From assembly GCA_900769815.1 (NCBI GenBank), contig CAAGID010000037.1, positions 23,737 to 87,736 on the forward strand: DNA of 64,000 bases, read 5' to 3'. Position 1 is the first letter of the stretch. Every line of letters starts with the position of its first letter. Shown here in pieces: positions 16,483 to 25,623 of this stretch. A program made the translations under genes and the position numbers. Below the pieces are notes generated by a model. The model was not told the origin of the DNA and did not search any database. It was given only the letters and a program-made list of their open reading frames with translations. This stretch comes from Clostridia bacterium (lineage in GTDB: Bacteria; Bacillota; Clostridia; Christensenellales; QALW01).

Positions 16483-17124
16483 TTATTTTGTACCGAAAAG
16501 TCGGTCACCGGCATCGCCTAAGCCGGGAAGAATATATCCGTTTTCATTAAGGCAACGGTCTAACGTAGATACGAAAATATGTACGTCAGGATGCTCCTCA
16601 GCAACCCGTGTTACTCCTTCGGGGGCACCGATAACTGCCATAAACTTAATATCCTTACAACCACGCTTTTTAAGCATTTTAATGGCGTCACAAGCACTTC
16701 CACCGGTAGCAAGCATAGGGTCAACAACTAAAACAAGCTTGTCCTCAATTCCGTCAGGGAGCTTACAGTAGTATTCCTGAGGTTCTAAGGTTTCTTCGTC
16801 ACGGTAAAGACCGATATGACCTACTCGGGCAGAGGGGAAAAGCACGTGAATTCCGTTTACCATACCTAAGCCTGCACGGAGAATAGGAACTATTACTATT
16901 GCATTATCCTTAACAACGTGCTGTGTGCAAACTTCAAGGGGAGTTTTAACCTCCTTTTCAACGGTTGGCACGCCTTCTTTAAGACATTCAAAGGTCATTA
17001 AAGTGGTTATTTCTTCAACAAGCTCACGAAATTCTTTCATACTTGTTTTTTCATCTCTTAAAATTGCAATCTTATGATTTATAAGGGGATGATTGAATAT
17101 TGTTACGTTTTCGTAGTTTTTCAT
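16483..17124 (-). CDS. upp: Uracil phosphoribosyltransferase
   Basis: A 213-residue cytosolic enzyme making UMP from uracil and PRPP (pyrimidine salvage). The PRPP loop 'VLVVDPMLATGGSACDAI' and the uracil-binding 'LNENGYILPGLGDAGDRLFGT' end are intact. Length is typical. It lies 13 bp after uraA in the same direction, so uracil import and its trapping as UMP are co-expressed. Confidence 0.97.
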   Translation of the reverse strand: MKNYENVTIFNHPLINHKIAILRDEKTSMKEFRELVEEITTLMTFECLKEGVPTVEKEVKTPLEVCTQHVVKDNAIVIVPILRAGLGMVNGIHVLFPSARVGHIGLYRDEETLEPQEYYCKLPDGIEDKLVLVVDPMLATGGSACDAIKMLKKRGCKDIKFMAVIGAPEGVTRVAEEHPDVHIFVSTLDRCLNENGYILPGLGDAGDRLFGTK

Positions 17125-17137
17125 TAAAATACCTCGA

Positions 17138-18574
17138 TTATTCTTTGCCTAATTTGCTGTTTTCAACTTTTGTAAGTATTGCGTTTGTAATAATACCGAT
17201 AATAAGTGCGGTAGCAATGGAGGTAACGGTAATAACCTTACTAACTGCACCTGTTTCAAGGAAGGCATAGGGAATCTGAATTGAAAGACCGCCGATGCCT
17301 GAAATGAGAATTGAAGAAACAACAAAGAGGTTTTTGTTATCGCCTAAATCAAGGTCCTTGAACATTTTAAGACCCGAAACTGCAATAAAGCCGTAAAGCG
17401 TAAGGCAAACACCGCCCATTACGCAGGAGGGAATAGTCTGCAATAAAACCATTATAGGCTTAATAAATGAAAGCACTATGCACATAAATGCAGTAGTTGT
17501 GATTGTTATAATTGAAGCATTCTTTGTAATTGCAACACAGCCAACGGATTCGCCGTAGGTGGTATTGGGGCAGATGCCTAAAACTGTACCTGCCATTGAA
17601 CCAACTCCGTCGCCTAAAAGAGTTCTCTTAAGGCCGGGCTCTTTAATAAGGTCACGGTCAATAATTGATGAAAGATTTTTATGGTCAGCAATATGCTCGG
17701 CAAAAACAACAAGAGCAACAGGAAGGAATGCAATGATAACCTCGATAATTCCGCCTGCATTTAAAAGTGTTGCGTTGGGGTTAGCTTTTAAAATTTCAGC
17801 TGACATTTCGCCTGATACAAGTTCTTTTACACCTTCAATAAGTGCAAAGCGAGGATAATCAAATATTGAAGCAAGACTGAAATCCTTAAAGTTATCGATG
17901 AGCGGCTGGAAGTTAATGACTTTAAGATAATCAATGCCAGCAAAGTTTCCTATAAGTGTAAATATTGTTGCAACAAGATAGCCTGCAACGATGCCTAAAA
18001 TAAAGGGAACAAGGCGAGCCATCTTATACTTCTTCTGGGTTGAACATATAACAATTGTCATAAAAGCAATAAGACCGCAAAGAAGGGATATAAGGTTATA
18101 TGAACCAAAAAGCTCTGACGAATTTGATTTTACAATATCACCCATTGCCGAACCTGCAAGGGAAAGACCGATTAAAGCAACAGTGGGACCAATAATAACG
18201 GGAGGCATAAGCTTATTTACCCAATCAGTGCCAACAAAGTGGATAATAAGGGCAATGATAACGTAAACAAGACCTGCAATGATTGAACCTAAAATAATAC
18301 CGCAGTAGCCGTATGCAACCGCAACGCCTAAGGAAGAGAGAAAAGCGAAGGAGCTTCCGAGGAAAACAGGACTTTTGAATTTTGTGAACAGCTGGTATAC
18401 TAAAGTACCAACGCCTGCGCCTAAAATTGCAGCGGGAATCTGTGTGGGTAAGCCAATAATTGTGGGCACGGCTATTGTTGCTGCAAGAATTGCCAATAAC
18501 TGCTGAAAAGCAAGCAAGAGCAACTGCCCAAATTTAGGCTTGTCTTCAATGTCGTAAACTAACTTTTTCTCCAT
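17138..18574 (-). CDS. uraA: Uracil permease (NCS2 family)
   Basis: A 478-residue membrane protein with about 12-14 hydrophobic segments. It imports uracil with protons. The NCS2 features are visible: 'AFQQLLAILAATIAVPTIIG' at the start, 'MPPVIIGPTVALIGLSL' and the 'GICPNTTYGESVGCVAITK' block near residue 335, where E and N bind substrate. It is the first gene of the uraA-upp operon. An AGGAGG-like site (TGGAGGA) precedes the ATG. Other nucleobases are possible substrates, but the upp partner favours uracil. Confidence 0.93.
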   Translation of the reverse strand: MEKKLVYDIEDKPKFGQLLLLAFQQLLAILAATIAVPTIIGLPTQIPAAILGAGVGTLVYQLFTKFKSPVFLGSSFAFLSSLGVAVAYGYCGIILGSIIAGLVYVIIALIIHFVGTDWVNKLMPPVIIGPTVALIGLSLAGSAMGDIVKSNSSELFGSYNLISLLCGLIAFMTIVICSTQKKYKMARLVPFILGIVAGYLVATIFTLIGNFAGIDYLKVINFQPLIDNFKDFSLASIFDYPRFALIEGVKELVSGEMSAEILKANPNATLLNAGGIIEVIIAFLPVALVVFAEHIADHKNLSSIIDRDLIKEPGLKRTLLGDGVGSMAGTVLGICPNTTYGESVGCVAITKNASIITITTTAFMCIVLSFIKPIMVLLQTIPSCVMGGVCLTLYGFIAVSGLKMFKDLDLGDNKNLFVVSSILISGIGGLSIQIPYAFLETGAVSKVITVTSIATALIIGIITNAILTKVENSKLGKE

Positions 18575-18691
18575 AAAAAATCCTCCAAAATAATTTTTGT
18601 GAAAAAATTTTCACTCCACCTATTGTACCACATATAAAATTAAATTTCAAGATATAAAAATAATTTTTTGACGAATTTTGTATTTTTTGTT

Positions 18692-18725
18692 AAAAAAATA
18701 CCCTACGGTAAAAACCATAGGGTAT
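18692..18725 (-). terminator. Terminator of mtlD
   Basis: An 11-bp stem with one mismatch (18698-18708 with 18715-18725) is followed on the minus strand by seven T. It begins seven bases after the mtlD stop codon. Confidence 0.85.
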
Positions 18726-18731
18726 AGATAA

Positions 18732-19946
18732 TTAAATTACGTTACCAAGCTCAGAAGCGATAACTGAATCGGCTGCACGGCGGATTTCTGCAAGTGACTT
18801 GCCATCAAGAATCATCTGATACATATCAAGAATCATTTTGGTAAGTTTATCATCGGCGTCAAGCTTACAGTGTTCACAAAGAACGTTTTTAGCACATTCT
18901 TTAGACTGCTCACAACCGTCAACTTCATTTAAGTAACGGCGAAGACCTGCGGCGGCACCGATTGCTATATATGCAGGAGTTACTCCCATTTCCATAGCTA
19001 ATTTTGATGAACCGATAAGGCGGTCATCAGGAGAGAGCTTTCTTACGGGGTCACCGCCTACGCGCTGACAGGTGTCTTTAAGTGCGGCGTTTGTAAAACG
19101 ATTCAATAAATCGGTTATATGAAGTAAAATTTCCTCAAGTGCTACACCGTATTTCTTGGAAAGAGCTCTTGCACTTTCTTCCATTGCACCGCGAACGATA
19201 AGGTAAACCTCGTCTTTATCAATTGACTGATAAATGTATTCAAGACCTAAAATATTGCCAAGATATGCGCAGGTTGCGTGGCCCATATTGTGAACGTAAA
19301 GCTTTCTCTTTAAATAGAAATCAAAGGGGGAGAAGGGAACCATATTTTTAATGTTGGGAATTTCTCCTTTGAAAGCATCCTTATCAACGGGCAAGAAGCC
19401 ATAGCTTTCAACACAAACACGAAGGGGGTTACCATCCTTCATATCCTCGGTCTGAACGGGAACCATTCTTCCAATTGATGCTTCTACTAAACCGATATTC
19501 TGGTCAAACCAATTTTGCTCGTCAGCGTTTAAATGCTCCTTAATCATTTTTTCAAGGACTTTGTTTGCATCCATAAGGTTTTCGCAAATTATTATATTAA
19601 AGGGAGGAAGGTTTCTTTCCTTACGGAGCTTTAAGCCTGCAACGATATTAGGAATTATAAATTTTAAAACGTTAACGCCAACGGCAGTTGCCATAATATC
19701 AACGCTTGCAATAGCTTCTGCAACTGCAGCACCGTCTTTACCGTCTACTGCATTTATGTTTAAAACGTCAATATCGGTATGACCGTCGTTAGAAATTATG
19801 CGAACGGGATATTTTTTGTTTGTATTTAAGTTTTCAATAACGGAATCAACAACGTCAACAATAGTTACTTCATAACCTGAAGCGGAAAGAAGCATTCCTA
19901 TAAAACCGCGGCCGATATTACCGCCACCGTACATTAAAGCCTTCAT
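18732..19946 (-). CDS. mtlD: Mannitol-1-phosphate 5-dehydrogenase
   Basis: A 404-residue NAD-dependent enzyme interconverting mannitol 1-phosphate and fructose 6-phosphate. The N-terminal nucleotide-binding motif 'GGGNIGRGFIGMLL' is characteristic of MtlD. The catalytic region includes 'KRKLYVHNMGHATCAYLG', where Lys and the N-x-x-x-H pattern of polyol-specific long-chain dehydrogenases are present. It is the last gene after guaB and the SorE-like gene with a 15-bp gap. No mannitol PTS is in the window, so the substrate may be another hexitol phosphate. Confidence 0.88.
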   Translation of the reverse strand: MKALMYGGGNIGRGFIGMLLSASGYEVTIVDVVDSVIENLNTNKKYPVRIISNDGHTDIDVLNINAVDGKDGAAVAEAIASVDIMATAVGVNVLKFIIPNIVAGLKLRKERNLPPFNIIICENLMDANKVLEKMIKEHLNADEQNWFDQNIGLVEASIGRMVPVQTEDMKDGNPLRVCVESYGFLPVDKDAFKGEIPNIKNMVPFSPFDFYLKRKLYVHNMGHATCAYLGNILGLEYIYQSIDKDEVYLIVRGAMEESARALSKKYGVALEEILLHITDLLNRFTNAALKDTCQRVGGDPVRKLSPDDRLIGSSKLAMEMGVTPAYIAIGAAAGLRRYLNEVDGCEQSKECAKNVLCEHCKLDADDKLTKMILDMYQMILDGKSLAEIRRAADSVIASELGNVI

Positions 19947-19961
19947 TTGAATATCCTCCTT

Positions 19962-21227
19962 TTAGTTTAAGGGCTTTGCATTAGCAAGTAAGTATTTTTC
20001 TGCTTCTCCTGACCAAAGACCGTTATTCTCCTTAACGAGTCTTGCAAGGTGAGCAAATAATTCATCTGTTTCTCCAAGCTTTTCAAAATCGTCAATAGCC
20101 GTTAAGGGCATACTAATCTGATTATAAATAAGCTTTTTACCGCCTTTAATATTGGGTAAGTTAAGAGTAGTATCAACAACGCAGTCAAGACCGCCAACAT
20201 GAGTAACCATTGCGGCAGGATTAATTTTACCGCTGTTCATCATTTCAATAGCTTCACGCATATCATCAGTATTACCACCGCTTGTTCCAACGATGTGAGT
20301 GTAAGAATAATGAACGTTAAAGAAGTTCAATTCAGCCTTAAACTGACTATTGGTGGGACCTGCAAAGAAGTTAAGGCAGCCGTCAAAGCCTAAAATAGCA
20401 TCTGCCTGTTCAACAACAGGTCTAACGGGTGCAAAACAAATAACGTCATCGTAACCTGTACCGCCTGTTAAATCGCGAAGTGCTTTAACGGGGTCAGGAG
20501 TCTTTGCTGTATTTACGTAGTGAAGCTCTATACCAAGCTCTTTTGCGTGCTCAACGGTATATATGCTTTCAGCTCTTTTAAGGCGGTCGTCATCAATATC
20601 GGTTACAACTAAAAGTGAAGGTCTGCGGTCACAGTGAAGTGCATAGTCAATAGCACCTAAGCCCATAGGACCAACGGAAGCTAAAAGAGCCATTTTACCG
20701 CCCTCAACTATGCCCATATCATGAACGTAGCAACCTGCTTTAGTGTGGTACATAGCGTGGAAGGTGCCGATTATACAGCTCATAGGCTCTGCAAGTGAAC
20801 CATAGAAATAAACGTCGGAATGATAAGGTAAAAGGCAATCCATTTTAAGAGTTTCAATGGGAATATTGGCGTACTGTGCATCGCCGCCACCGTAACGGTA
20901 TGAATAACCAAGTGCCTGCTGTGAGCCTTTGTAGAAATGTGCAGGCTGAACGGCAACACCGTCGCCTACTTTAAATTTATGGCTCCAATTTTCGCCTACC
21001 TCTACAACTCTGCCACAAAATTCGTGGCCAACAATGGTGGGATTGTCTTTAACGTCGTTAGGTACGCGTTTATGGTCTTCGCCCTCGATAGATGCTTTAT
21101 AAGTGCTCATACAAAGAGAGTCTGATACGATTTCAACTCTTACGCCGTCTTTGTCAATTTCGGGAAGCTCAATTTCTTCTAAACGAAGGTCATTCTTGCC
21201 GTGAAGTCTTACTGCTTTAGTTTTCAT
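19962..21227 (-). CDS. Zinc-binding MDR dehydrogenase, SorE/YggP-like
   Basis: A 421-residue medium-chain dehydrogenase. The zinc/catalytic residues are visible as Cys in 'SDSLCMSTYKA', 'GHEFCGRVVEVG' and the Glu of 'LAEPMSC'. The structural four-Cys zinc lobe is absent. The nucleotide-binding fold starts near 'MALLASVGPMGLGAIDYAL', with an altered glycine motif. This pattern matches L-sorbose-1-phosphate reductase and E. coli YggP, which act on ketose/hexitol phosphates. It lies between guaB and mtlD on one strand with gaps of 15 bp each, supporting a sugar-alcohol phosphate pathway with MtlD. Confidence 0.8.
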   Translation of the reverse strand: MKTKAVRLHGKNDLRLEEIELPEIDKDGVRVEIVSDSLCMSTYKASIEGEDHKRVPNDVKDNPTIVGHEFCGRVVEVGENWSHKFKVGDGVAVQPAHFYKGSQQALGYSYRYGGGDAQYANIPIETLKMDCLLPYHSDVYFYGSLAEPMSCIIGTFHAMYHTKAGCYVHDMGIVEGGKMALLASVGPMGLGAIDYALHCDRRPSLLVVTDIDDDRLKRAESIYTVEHAKELGIELHYVNTAKTPDPVKALRDLTGGTGYDDVICFAPVRPVVEQADAILGFDGCLNFFAGPTNSQFKAELNFFNVHYSYTHIVGTSGGNTDDMREAIEMMNSGKINPAAMVTHVGGLDCVVDTTLNLPNIKGGKKLIYNQISMPLTAIDDFEKLGETDELFAHLARLVKENNGLWSGEAEKYLLANAKPLN

Positions 21228-21241
21228 GCTTATCTACTCCT

Positions 21242-22732
21242 TTATTTTGTTTTTAAAACAACGTCGTGGGCGCCGCCCTCAACGATACTAACTGAGGAAA
21301 CGAGAGTCAACTTTGCTTTTTCTTGAAGCTCGGGGATAGTAAGTGCACCGCAGTTACACATAGTGCTTTTAACCTTTGAAAGAGTCTTTCTTACGTTATC
21401 CGAAAGAAGACCTGCATAAGGTACGTAGGAGTCAACTCCCTCTTCAAAGGAAAGCTTACCTGCACCGCCTAAATCGTATCTCTGCCAATTTCTTGCACGG
21501 TTTGAGCCTTCGCCCCAATATTCCTTCATTAAGGTGCCGTTAACGTTAACCTTTGCTGTGGGACTTTCTTCAAAGCGGGCAAAATATCTGCCCAGCATTA
21601 CGAAATCAGCACCCATTGCAAGGGCAAGCGTAATATGATGGTCATGTACGATACCGCCATCTGAGCAAACGGGAACGTAGATACCTGTTTCTTTATAATA
21701 TTCGTCTCTTGCCTTGCAAACTTCAATAACTGCAGTTGCCTGACCTCTGCCGATACCCTTTGTTTCACGGGTAATGCAGATTGAACCACCGCCGATACCA
21801 ACCTTAATAAAGTCAGCACCACACTCTGCAAGGAAACGGAAGCCTTCGCCGTCAACAACGTTACCGGCACCAACTTTAACGGTGTCGCCGTACTTTTCAC
21901 GGATAAAGTCAATAGCTAACTTCTGCCATTCTGAATAGCCTTCAGAGGAGTCGATACATAAAACGTCAGCACCGGCATTAACCAATGCGGGAACACGCTC
22001 CTTATAGTCACGGGTATTGATACCTGCGCCTACAATGTAACGCTTCTGAGCATCAAGAATTTCGTTAGGGTTATTTTTGTGGGTTTCATAGTCCTTGCGG
22101 AAAACAAAGTAGCAAAGCTTGCCTTCGTCGTTTACAATGGGAAGAGAGTTTAACTTGTTTTCCCAAATAATATCGTTTGCTTCTGAAAGTGTTGTACCTT
22201 CCTTAGCGGTAATAAGCTTATCTAAAGGAGTCATAAAGCTTTTAACCTTTTCATCCTCCTGCATTCTGCTTACACGGTAATCTCTGCCCGTAACGATACC
22301 AACAAGCTTACCACTTGCAGTACCGTCATCGGTAATTGCAACTGTTGAATGACCTGTTGCCTCTTTAAGCGCAAGTACATCTTTTAAGGTTGCCTCAGGG
22401 GAAAGGTTAGAATCGCTCTTTACGAAGCCTGCCTTATAGCCTTTTGCACGGGCTACCATTGCAGCTTCGTCTTCAATGGACTGTGAACCGTATATAAAGG
22501 ATACACCGCCTTCACGAGCAAGCGCAACGGCAAGTCTGTCACCTGAAACTGACTGCATTATAGCAGATACCATAGGTATATTCATTTCGATAGCAGGCTT
22601 TTCGCCCTTCTTAAATCTTACAAGAGGGGTCTTAAGGCTTACGTTCTGAGGAATGCAAGTGCTGTCGGAATATCCGGGAACAAGCAAGTATTCATTAAAA
22701 GTATGTGAGGGTTCATTAAAGAAGGTTGCCAT
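21242..22732 (-). CDS. guaB: IMP dehydrogenase
   Basis: A 496-residue enzyme oxidising IMP to XMP, the committed step of GMP synthesis. The N-terminal part of the barrel is followed by two CBS domains (about residues 105-225). The catalytic loop 'GIGGGSICITRETKGIGRGQ' carries the active-site Cys. 'SDGGIVHDHHITLALAMGADFVMLGRYFA' supplies the phosphate-binding Asp/Gly. It leads an apparent operon with the SorE-like and mtlD genes, an odd pairing. A likely promoter overlaps the upstream glyA terminator. Confidence 0.95.
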   Translation of the reverse strand: MATFFNEPSHTFNEYLLVPGYSDSTCIPQNVSLKTPLVRFKKGEKPAIEMNIPMVSAIMQSVSGDRLAVALAREGGVSFIYGSQSIEDEAAMVARAKGYKAGFVKSDSNLSPEATLKDVLALKEATGHSTVAITDDGTASGKLVGIVTGRDYRVSRMQEDEKVKSFMTPLDKLITAKEGTTLSEANDIIWENKLNSLPIVNDEGKLCYFVFRKDYETHKNNPNEILDAQKRYIVGAGINTRDYKERVPALVNAGADVLCIDSSEGYSEWQKLAIDFIREKYGDTVKVGAGNVVDGEGFRFLAECGADFIKVGIGGGSICITRETKGIGRGQATAVIEVCKARDEYYKETGIYVPVCSDGGIVHDHHITLALAMGADFVMLGRYFARFEESPTAKVNVNGTLMKEYWGEGSNRARNWQRYDLGGAGKLSFEEGVDSYVPYAGLLSDNVRKTLSKVKSTMCNCGALTIPELQEKAKLTLVSSVSIVEGGAHDVVLKTK

Positions 22733-22767
22733 AAATTTATCTCCTTTTAAAAAATGTATTGTGTTAT

Positions 22768-22796
22768 ATGATAAACGCCTTTAGTAATTTTGTAAA
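22768..22796 (-). promoter_or_regulatory. guaB promoter overlapping the glyA terminator
   Basis: On the minus strand TTTACA (22796-22791), 17-bp spacer, TATCAT (22773-22768). The -35 box and part of the spacer lie inside the glyA terminator hairpin. Confidence 0.5.
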
Positions 22797-22811
22797 GTAA
22801 AAACTAAAGGC
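22777..22811 (-). terminator. Terminator of glyA
   Basis: A 9-bp perfect stem (22777-22785 with 22803-22811) with an A/T-rich loop, eight bases after the glyA stop codon. It lacks a strong T run on the minus strand, so it may leak into guaB. Confidence 0.55.
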
Positions 22812-22819
22812 ATTTTATA

Positions 22820-24061
22820 TTAATTTTCTTTGTATATAGGGAATTTTTTGCAGAGCTCAATAACTTCAGCAGTAACTGCTTCCTTGCTGCCTTCAAAATC
22901 AACTGCAATAAGTTTGAGCCAATGAGCAATTTTCTTCATTTCCTCTTCCTTAAATCCACGGCTTGTAACGGCAGGCGTACCAATACGGATACCGCTTGTG
23001 ATGAAGGGACTCTGGGGATCGGCAGGGATAGCGTTTTTGTTTGCTGTAATATGAACTTCGTCAAGCATTTTTTCGTATTCTTTACCTGTTAAATTAAAGT
23101 TGCGAAGGTCAATAAGCATAAGATGATTATCAGTACCGTCAGAAACAAGGTTAAAGCCTTCCTCCTTAAGTGCTGAAGCAAGTGCCTGTGCGTTTTTAGC
23201 AATCTGAACCTGATATTCTTTAAATTCGGGTGTAAGTGCTTCGCCCAATGCAACTGCTTTTGCGGCAATAATGTGCATAAGAGGACCGCCCTGTGTGCCA
23301 GGGAAGATAGCCTTATCAATCTGCTTGGCAAGCTCTTCCACGCAAAGAATCATACCGCCACGGGGACCGCGAAGTGTTTTGTGGGTTGTTGTTGTAACAA
23401 CGTGTGCATAAGGAACGGGGCTTTCATGAACACCTGCGGCAACAAGACCTGCGATGTGTGCCATATCAACCATAAAATATGCGTTAACCTTGTCGGCAAT
23501 TTCACGGAAGCGTTTGAAATCAATTTTTCTTGGGTATGCCGAAGCACCTGCAAGGATAAGCTTGGGTTTGTGTTCAAGGGCAAGCTTTTCAACTAAATCG
23601 TAATCAATGGTCTGTGTCTCTTCGTCAACACCGTAGGGCACGATGTTAAAATATTTACCTGAAATGTTTACAGGAGAGCCGTGTGAAAGGTGTCCGCCTT
23701 CTGCAAGGGACATTGAAAGAACGGTATCGCCGGGGTTTAAAAGTGCAAAGAATACTGCAAGGTTTGCACTAGCACCTGAATGGGGCTGCACGTTTGCGTG
23801 CTCAGCACCGAAAAGCTTTTTTGCACGCTCTCTTGCTATTTCTTCAACCTCGTCAACGTACTGGCATCCGCCGTAATAACGCTTTGACGGATAGCCCTCG
23901 GCATACTTGTTGGTAAGGGGAGTGCCTGCTGCTAAAAGAACTGCCTTTGAAACAACGTTTTCTGAAGCGATAAGCTCAATATTGTGCTGTTGGCGGTTAA
24001 ATTCTCTTTGGCAAGAAGCAAAAACCTCTGCATCATAATTTTTCAGCTCGTCGTAAAACAT
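22820..24061 (-). CDS. glyA: Serine hydroxymethyltransferase
   Basis: A 413-residue PLP enzyme converting serine and tetrahydrofolate to glycine and 5,10-methylene-THF. The PLP lysine lies in 'VVTTTTHKTLRGPRGG'. 'NIELIASENVVSKAV', 'NKYAEGYPSKRYYGGCQYVD' and 'VDMAHIAGLVAAGVH' are the classical SHMT signatures. Length is normal. It has its own promoter at 24101-24130 and a downstream terminator. It supplies one-carbon units for purine synthesis next to guaB. Confidence 0.97.
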   Translation of the reverse strand: MFYDELKNYDAEVFASCQREFNRQQHNIELIASENVVSKAVLLAAGTPLTNKYAEGYPSKRYYGGCQYVDEVEEIARERAKKLFGAEHANVQPHSGASANLAVFFALLNPGDTVLSMSLAEGGHLSHGSPVNISGKYFNIVPYGVDEETQTIDYDLVEKLALEHKPKLILAGASAYPRKIDFKRFREIADKVNAYFMVDMAHIAGLVAAGVHESPVPYAHVVTTTTHKTLRGPRGGMILCVEELAKQIDKAIFPGTQGGPLMHIIAAKAVALGEALTPEFKEYQVQIAKNAQALASALKEEGFNLVSDGTDNHLMLIDLRNFNLTGKEYEKMLDEVHITANKNAIPADPQSPFITSGIRIGTPAVTSRGFKEEEMKKIAHWLKLIAVDFEGSKEAVTAEVIELCKKFPIYKEN

Positions 24062-24100
24062 TTTATGTACCTCACTTTATTAAATAAGGATATTATACAT

Positions 24101-24130
24101 ATTATAGCATATTTTAGGTACTTTTGGCAA
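24101..24130 (-). promoter_or_regulatory. Promoter of glyA
   Basis: On the minus strand TTGCCA (24130-24125), 18-bp spacer, TATAAT (24106-24101). Confidence 0.7.
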
Positions 24131-24147
24131 CGGAATTTTGATATTGA

Positions 24148-24891
24148 TTATACGTATTTTTCTAAATTAACGTAAAGTCTGCCTTTTTTAGACGTACCGC
24201 CTTTTGAAACAAAAATAAACCTGCCCAATCCACGTACGGATATTATGTCATTTTCCTTAGGCGTGTGGCTGATATTTTCAATGAGCTTGCCGTTAACAAA
24301 GACTTTTTGTGAGGAAAAAATTTCAACAACCTGGCTTCGTGAGAGATTATATATTCCTGCAATGAGGCAGTCAAGTCGCAGGGAAGATACGGAAATAGAA
24401 ATACTTTCGGTCTTATATAATTGACCATCAGGAATATCTGTTACAATTTGGGCGTTAATTACCGTATGCTTTACGCGGGAAAGATTTTCGCAGATGTAAT
24501 CTGCAATTTTCTCCATTACAAAAATATAGGCGACGTTGTCTTTTACTATTATATCGCCTAAAAGCTTACGCTCAATACCTAAATTCATAAGCGCACCTAA
24601 AAAGTCACGGTGAGTTAGTTCATCAGCAAATTTTTTCAGTTTTGGCTGTAGTTTAAGTATGGAAATAGGGAAGTCATCTTCGTATCCAAGCTCATCGGGA
24701 TTGCCAAAACGGGCGATAACTCGTTCACAGTCTGAGGCCCCGCCAAATAGTGTAAAAGCACAAACTTCACGCTCGATACTTTTTAAAGCATTTTGCTCGT
24801 CAAGACTTAAAAACTCAGTAAAAGTAAATCTTGAATTTTTATCTGATTTTTCCGAAAGGTCTTTTAACCTGTTTATAAATACGTTATCCAT
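24148..24891 (-). CDS. ylmH: YlmH-type S4-domain RNA-binding protein
   Basis: A 247-residue protein of the YlmH family. The C-terminal S4 domain (about residues 170-235, 'LRLDCLIAGIYNLSRSQVVEIFSSQKVFVNG') binds RNA. The N-terminal part has the family block 'FGGASDCERVIARFGNPDEL'. YlmH is known to bind stalled 50S subunits and to assist ribosome quality control (RqcP2-like). It is usually next to divIVA/ylmG, but here it follows the PPTase gene with a one-base overlap, so the setting is unusual. Confidence 0.9.
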   Translation of the reverse strand: MDNVFINRLKDLSEKSDKNSRFTFTEFLSLDEQNALKSIEREVCAFTLFGGASDCERVIARFGNPDELGYEDDFPISILKLQPKLKKFADELTHRDFLGALMNLGIERKLLGDIIVKDNVAYIFVMEKIADYICENLSRVKHTVINAQIVTDIPDGQLYKTESISISVSSLRLDCLIAGIYNLSRSQVVEIFSSQKVFVNGKLIENISHTPKENDIISVRGLGRFIFVSKGGTSKKGRLYVNLEKYV

Positions 24892-25334
24892 TACTTATAC
24901 ACTATGGCTATTTGACAGCCGTTTTCCTCAAAGGTCAAAATATTACAGTTTTCAATATAAATTTCATTGTTCCTTATAACGTTCAGTTTCTTTATGCCTT
25001 TTAAGCCTTCGCCGGTTAACTTTAAATAGGCTTCCTTAACTGTCCATATCTTAAAAAAATCAGCATCGCATTTTATAAAAACCTGCTCGTCTTTGGTAAA
25101 ATAGCGGGTAATAAGACGGGGGTTAAAAGGCTTTATTACTTCAATATCAACGCCTATATCACCATTATGTATGCCTACAAGCACGAACTCCCCTGAGTGA
25201 CTGATGCTTATGGGGAAAACTTCCGTATATGGCTTACCGTTATCCAAATATAAGACAGGGCAGTTTAATTGCTCTTTTATAATTTCCTTGGCGCGTTTTG
25301 ATGGGCAAGGGGATTTTTCAATAAAATACTTCAT
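24891..25334 (-). CDS. 4'-phosphopantetheinyl transferase (Sfp-like, short)
   Basis: A 147-residue enzyme transferring phosphopantetheine from CoA to carrier proteins. The three PPTase motifs are present: 'PISISHSGEFVLVGI', 'IGVDIEVIKPF' with the Mg-binding D-x-E, and 'FFKIWTVKEAYLKLTGEGL' (W-x-x-K-E-A-x-x-K). At 147 residues it is shorter than Sfp (about 220) and nearer AcpS-size forms of the Sfp class. No polyketide or peptide synthase is in the window, so the target carrier protein is unknown. Its promoter lies at 25351-25379. Confidence 0.88.
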   Translation of the reverse strand: MKYFIEKSPCPSKRAKEIIKEQLNCPVLYLDNGKPYTEVFPISISHSGEFVLVGIHNGDIGVDIEVIKPFNPRLITRYFTKDEQVFIKCDADFFKIWTVKEAYLKLTGEGLKGIKKLNVIRNNEIYIENCNILTFEENGCQIAIVYK

Positions 25335-25350
25335 TTAATCACCTGTAAAT

Positions 25351-25379
25351 ATAGTACAATATTTGGGCGGAAAAGTCAA
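25351..25379 (-). promoter_or_regulatory. Promoter of the PPTase-ylmH operon
   Basis: On the minus strand TTGACT (25379-25374), 17-bp spacer, TACTAT (25356-25351). Confidence 0.65.
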
Positions 25380-25495
25380 TACGGACAAACATCTTAAAAT
25401 TTTAATAAAAGAAGGCGTAGAAACTTAAAATAATTAAGGAATTTAAATTTTTATAGTGATAAAATATAGCAGGTAAGTATATCAGAGGTGTTTTT

Positions 25496-25598
25496 ATGAA
25501 GCAGGCTTGCGTACCGATAATTGAAAAAAGGATATGACCGAGACAATGAAAGCGCTTCGTATATGGGACAAATAATGTTGATTTTTGCAGTGATGTAA
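25496..25598 (+). pseudogene. Possible small broken ORF
   Basis: AGAGGTG precedes an ATG at 25496 that encodes 13 codons before a stop at 25537. One frameshift at the AAAAAAGG run (25525-25533) would extend the peptide to about 34 residues ending at 25598. It could be a leader peptide, a decayed gene or chance. I recognise no relative. Confidence 0.25.
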
Positions 25599-25623
25599 TA
25601 TACAAAGAAAGTGAGGAATTTTT

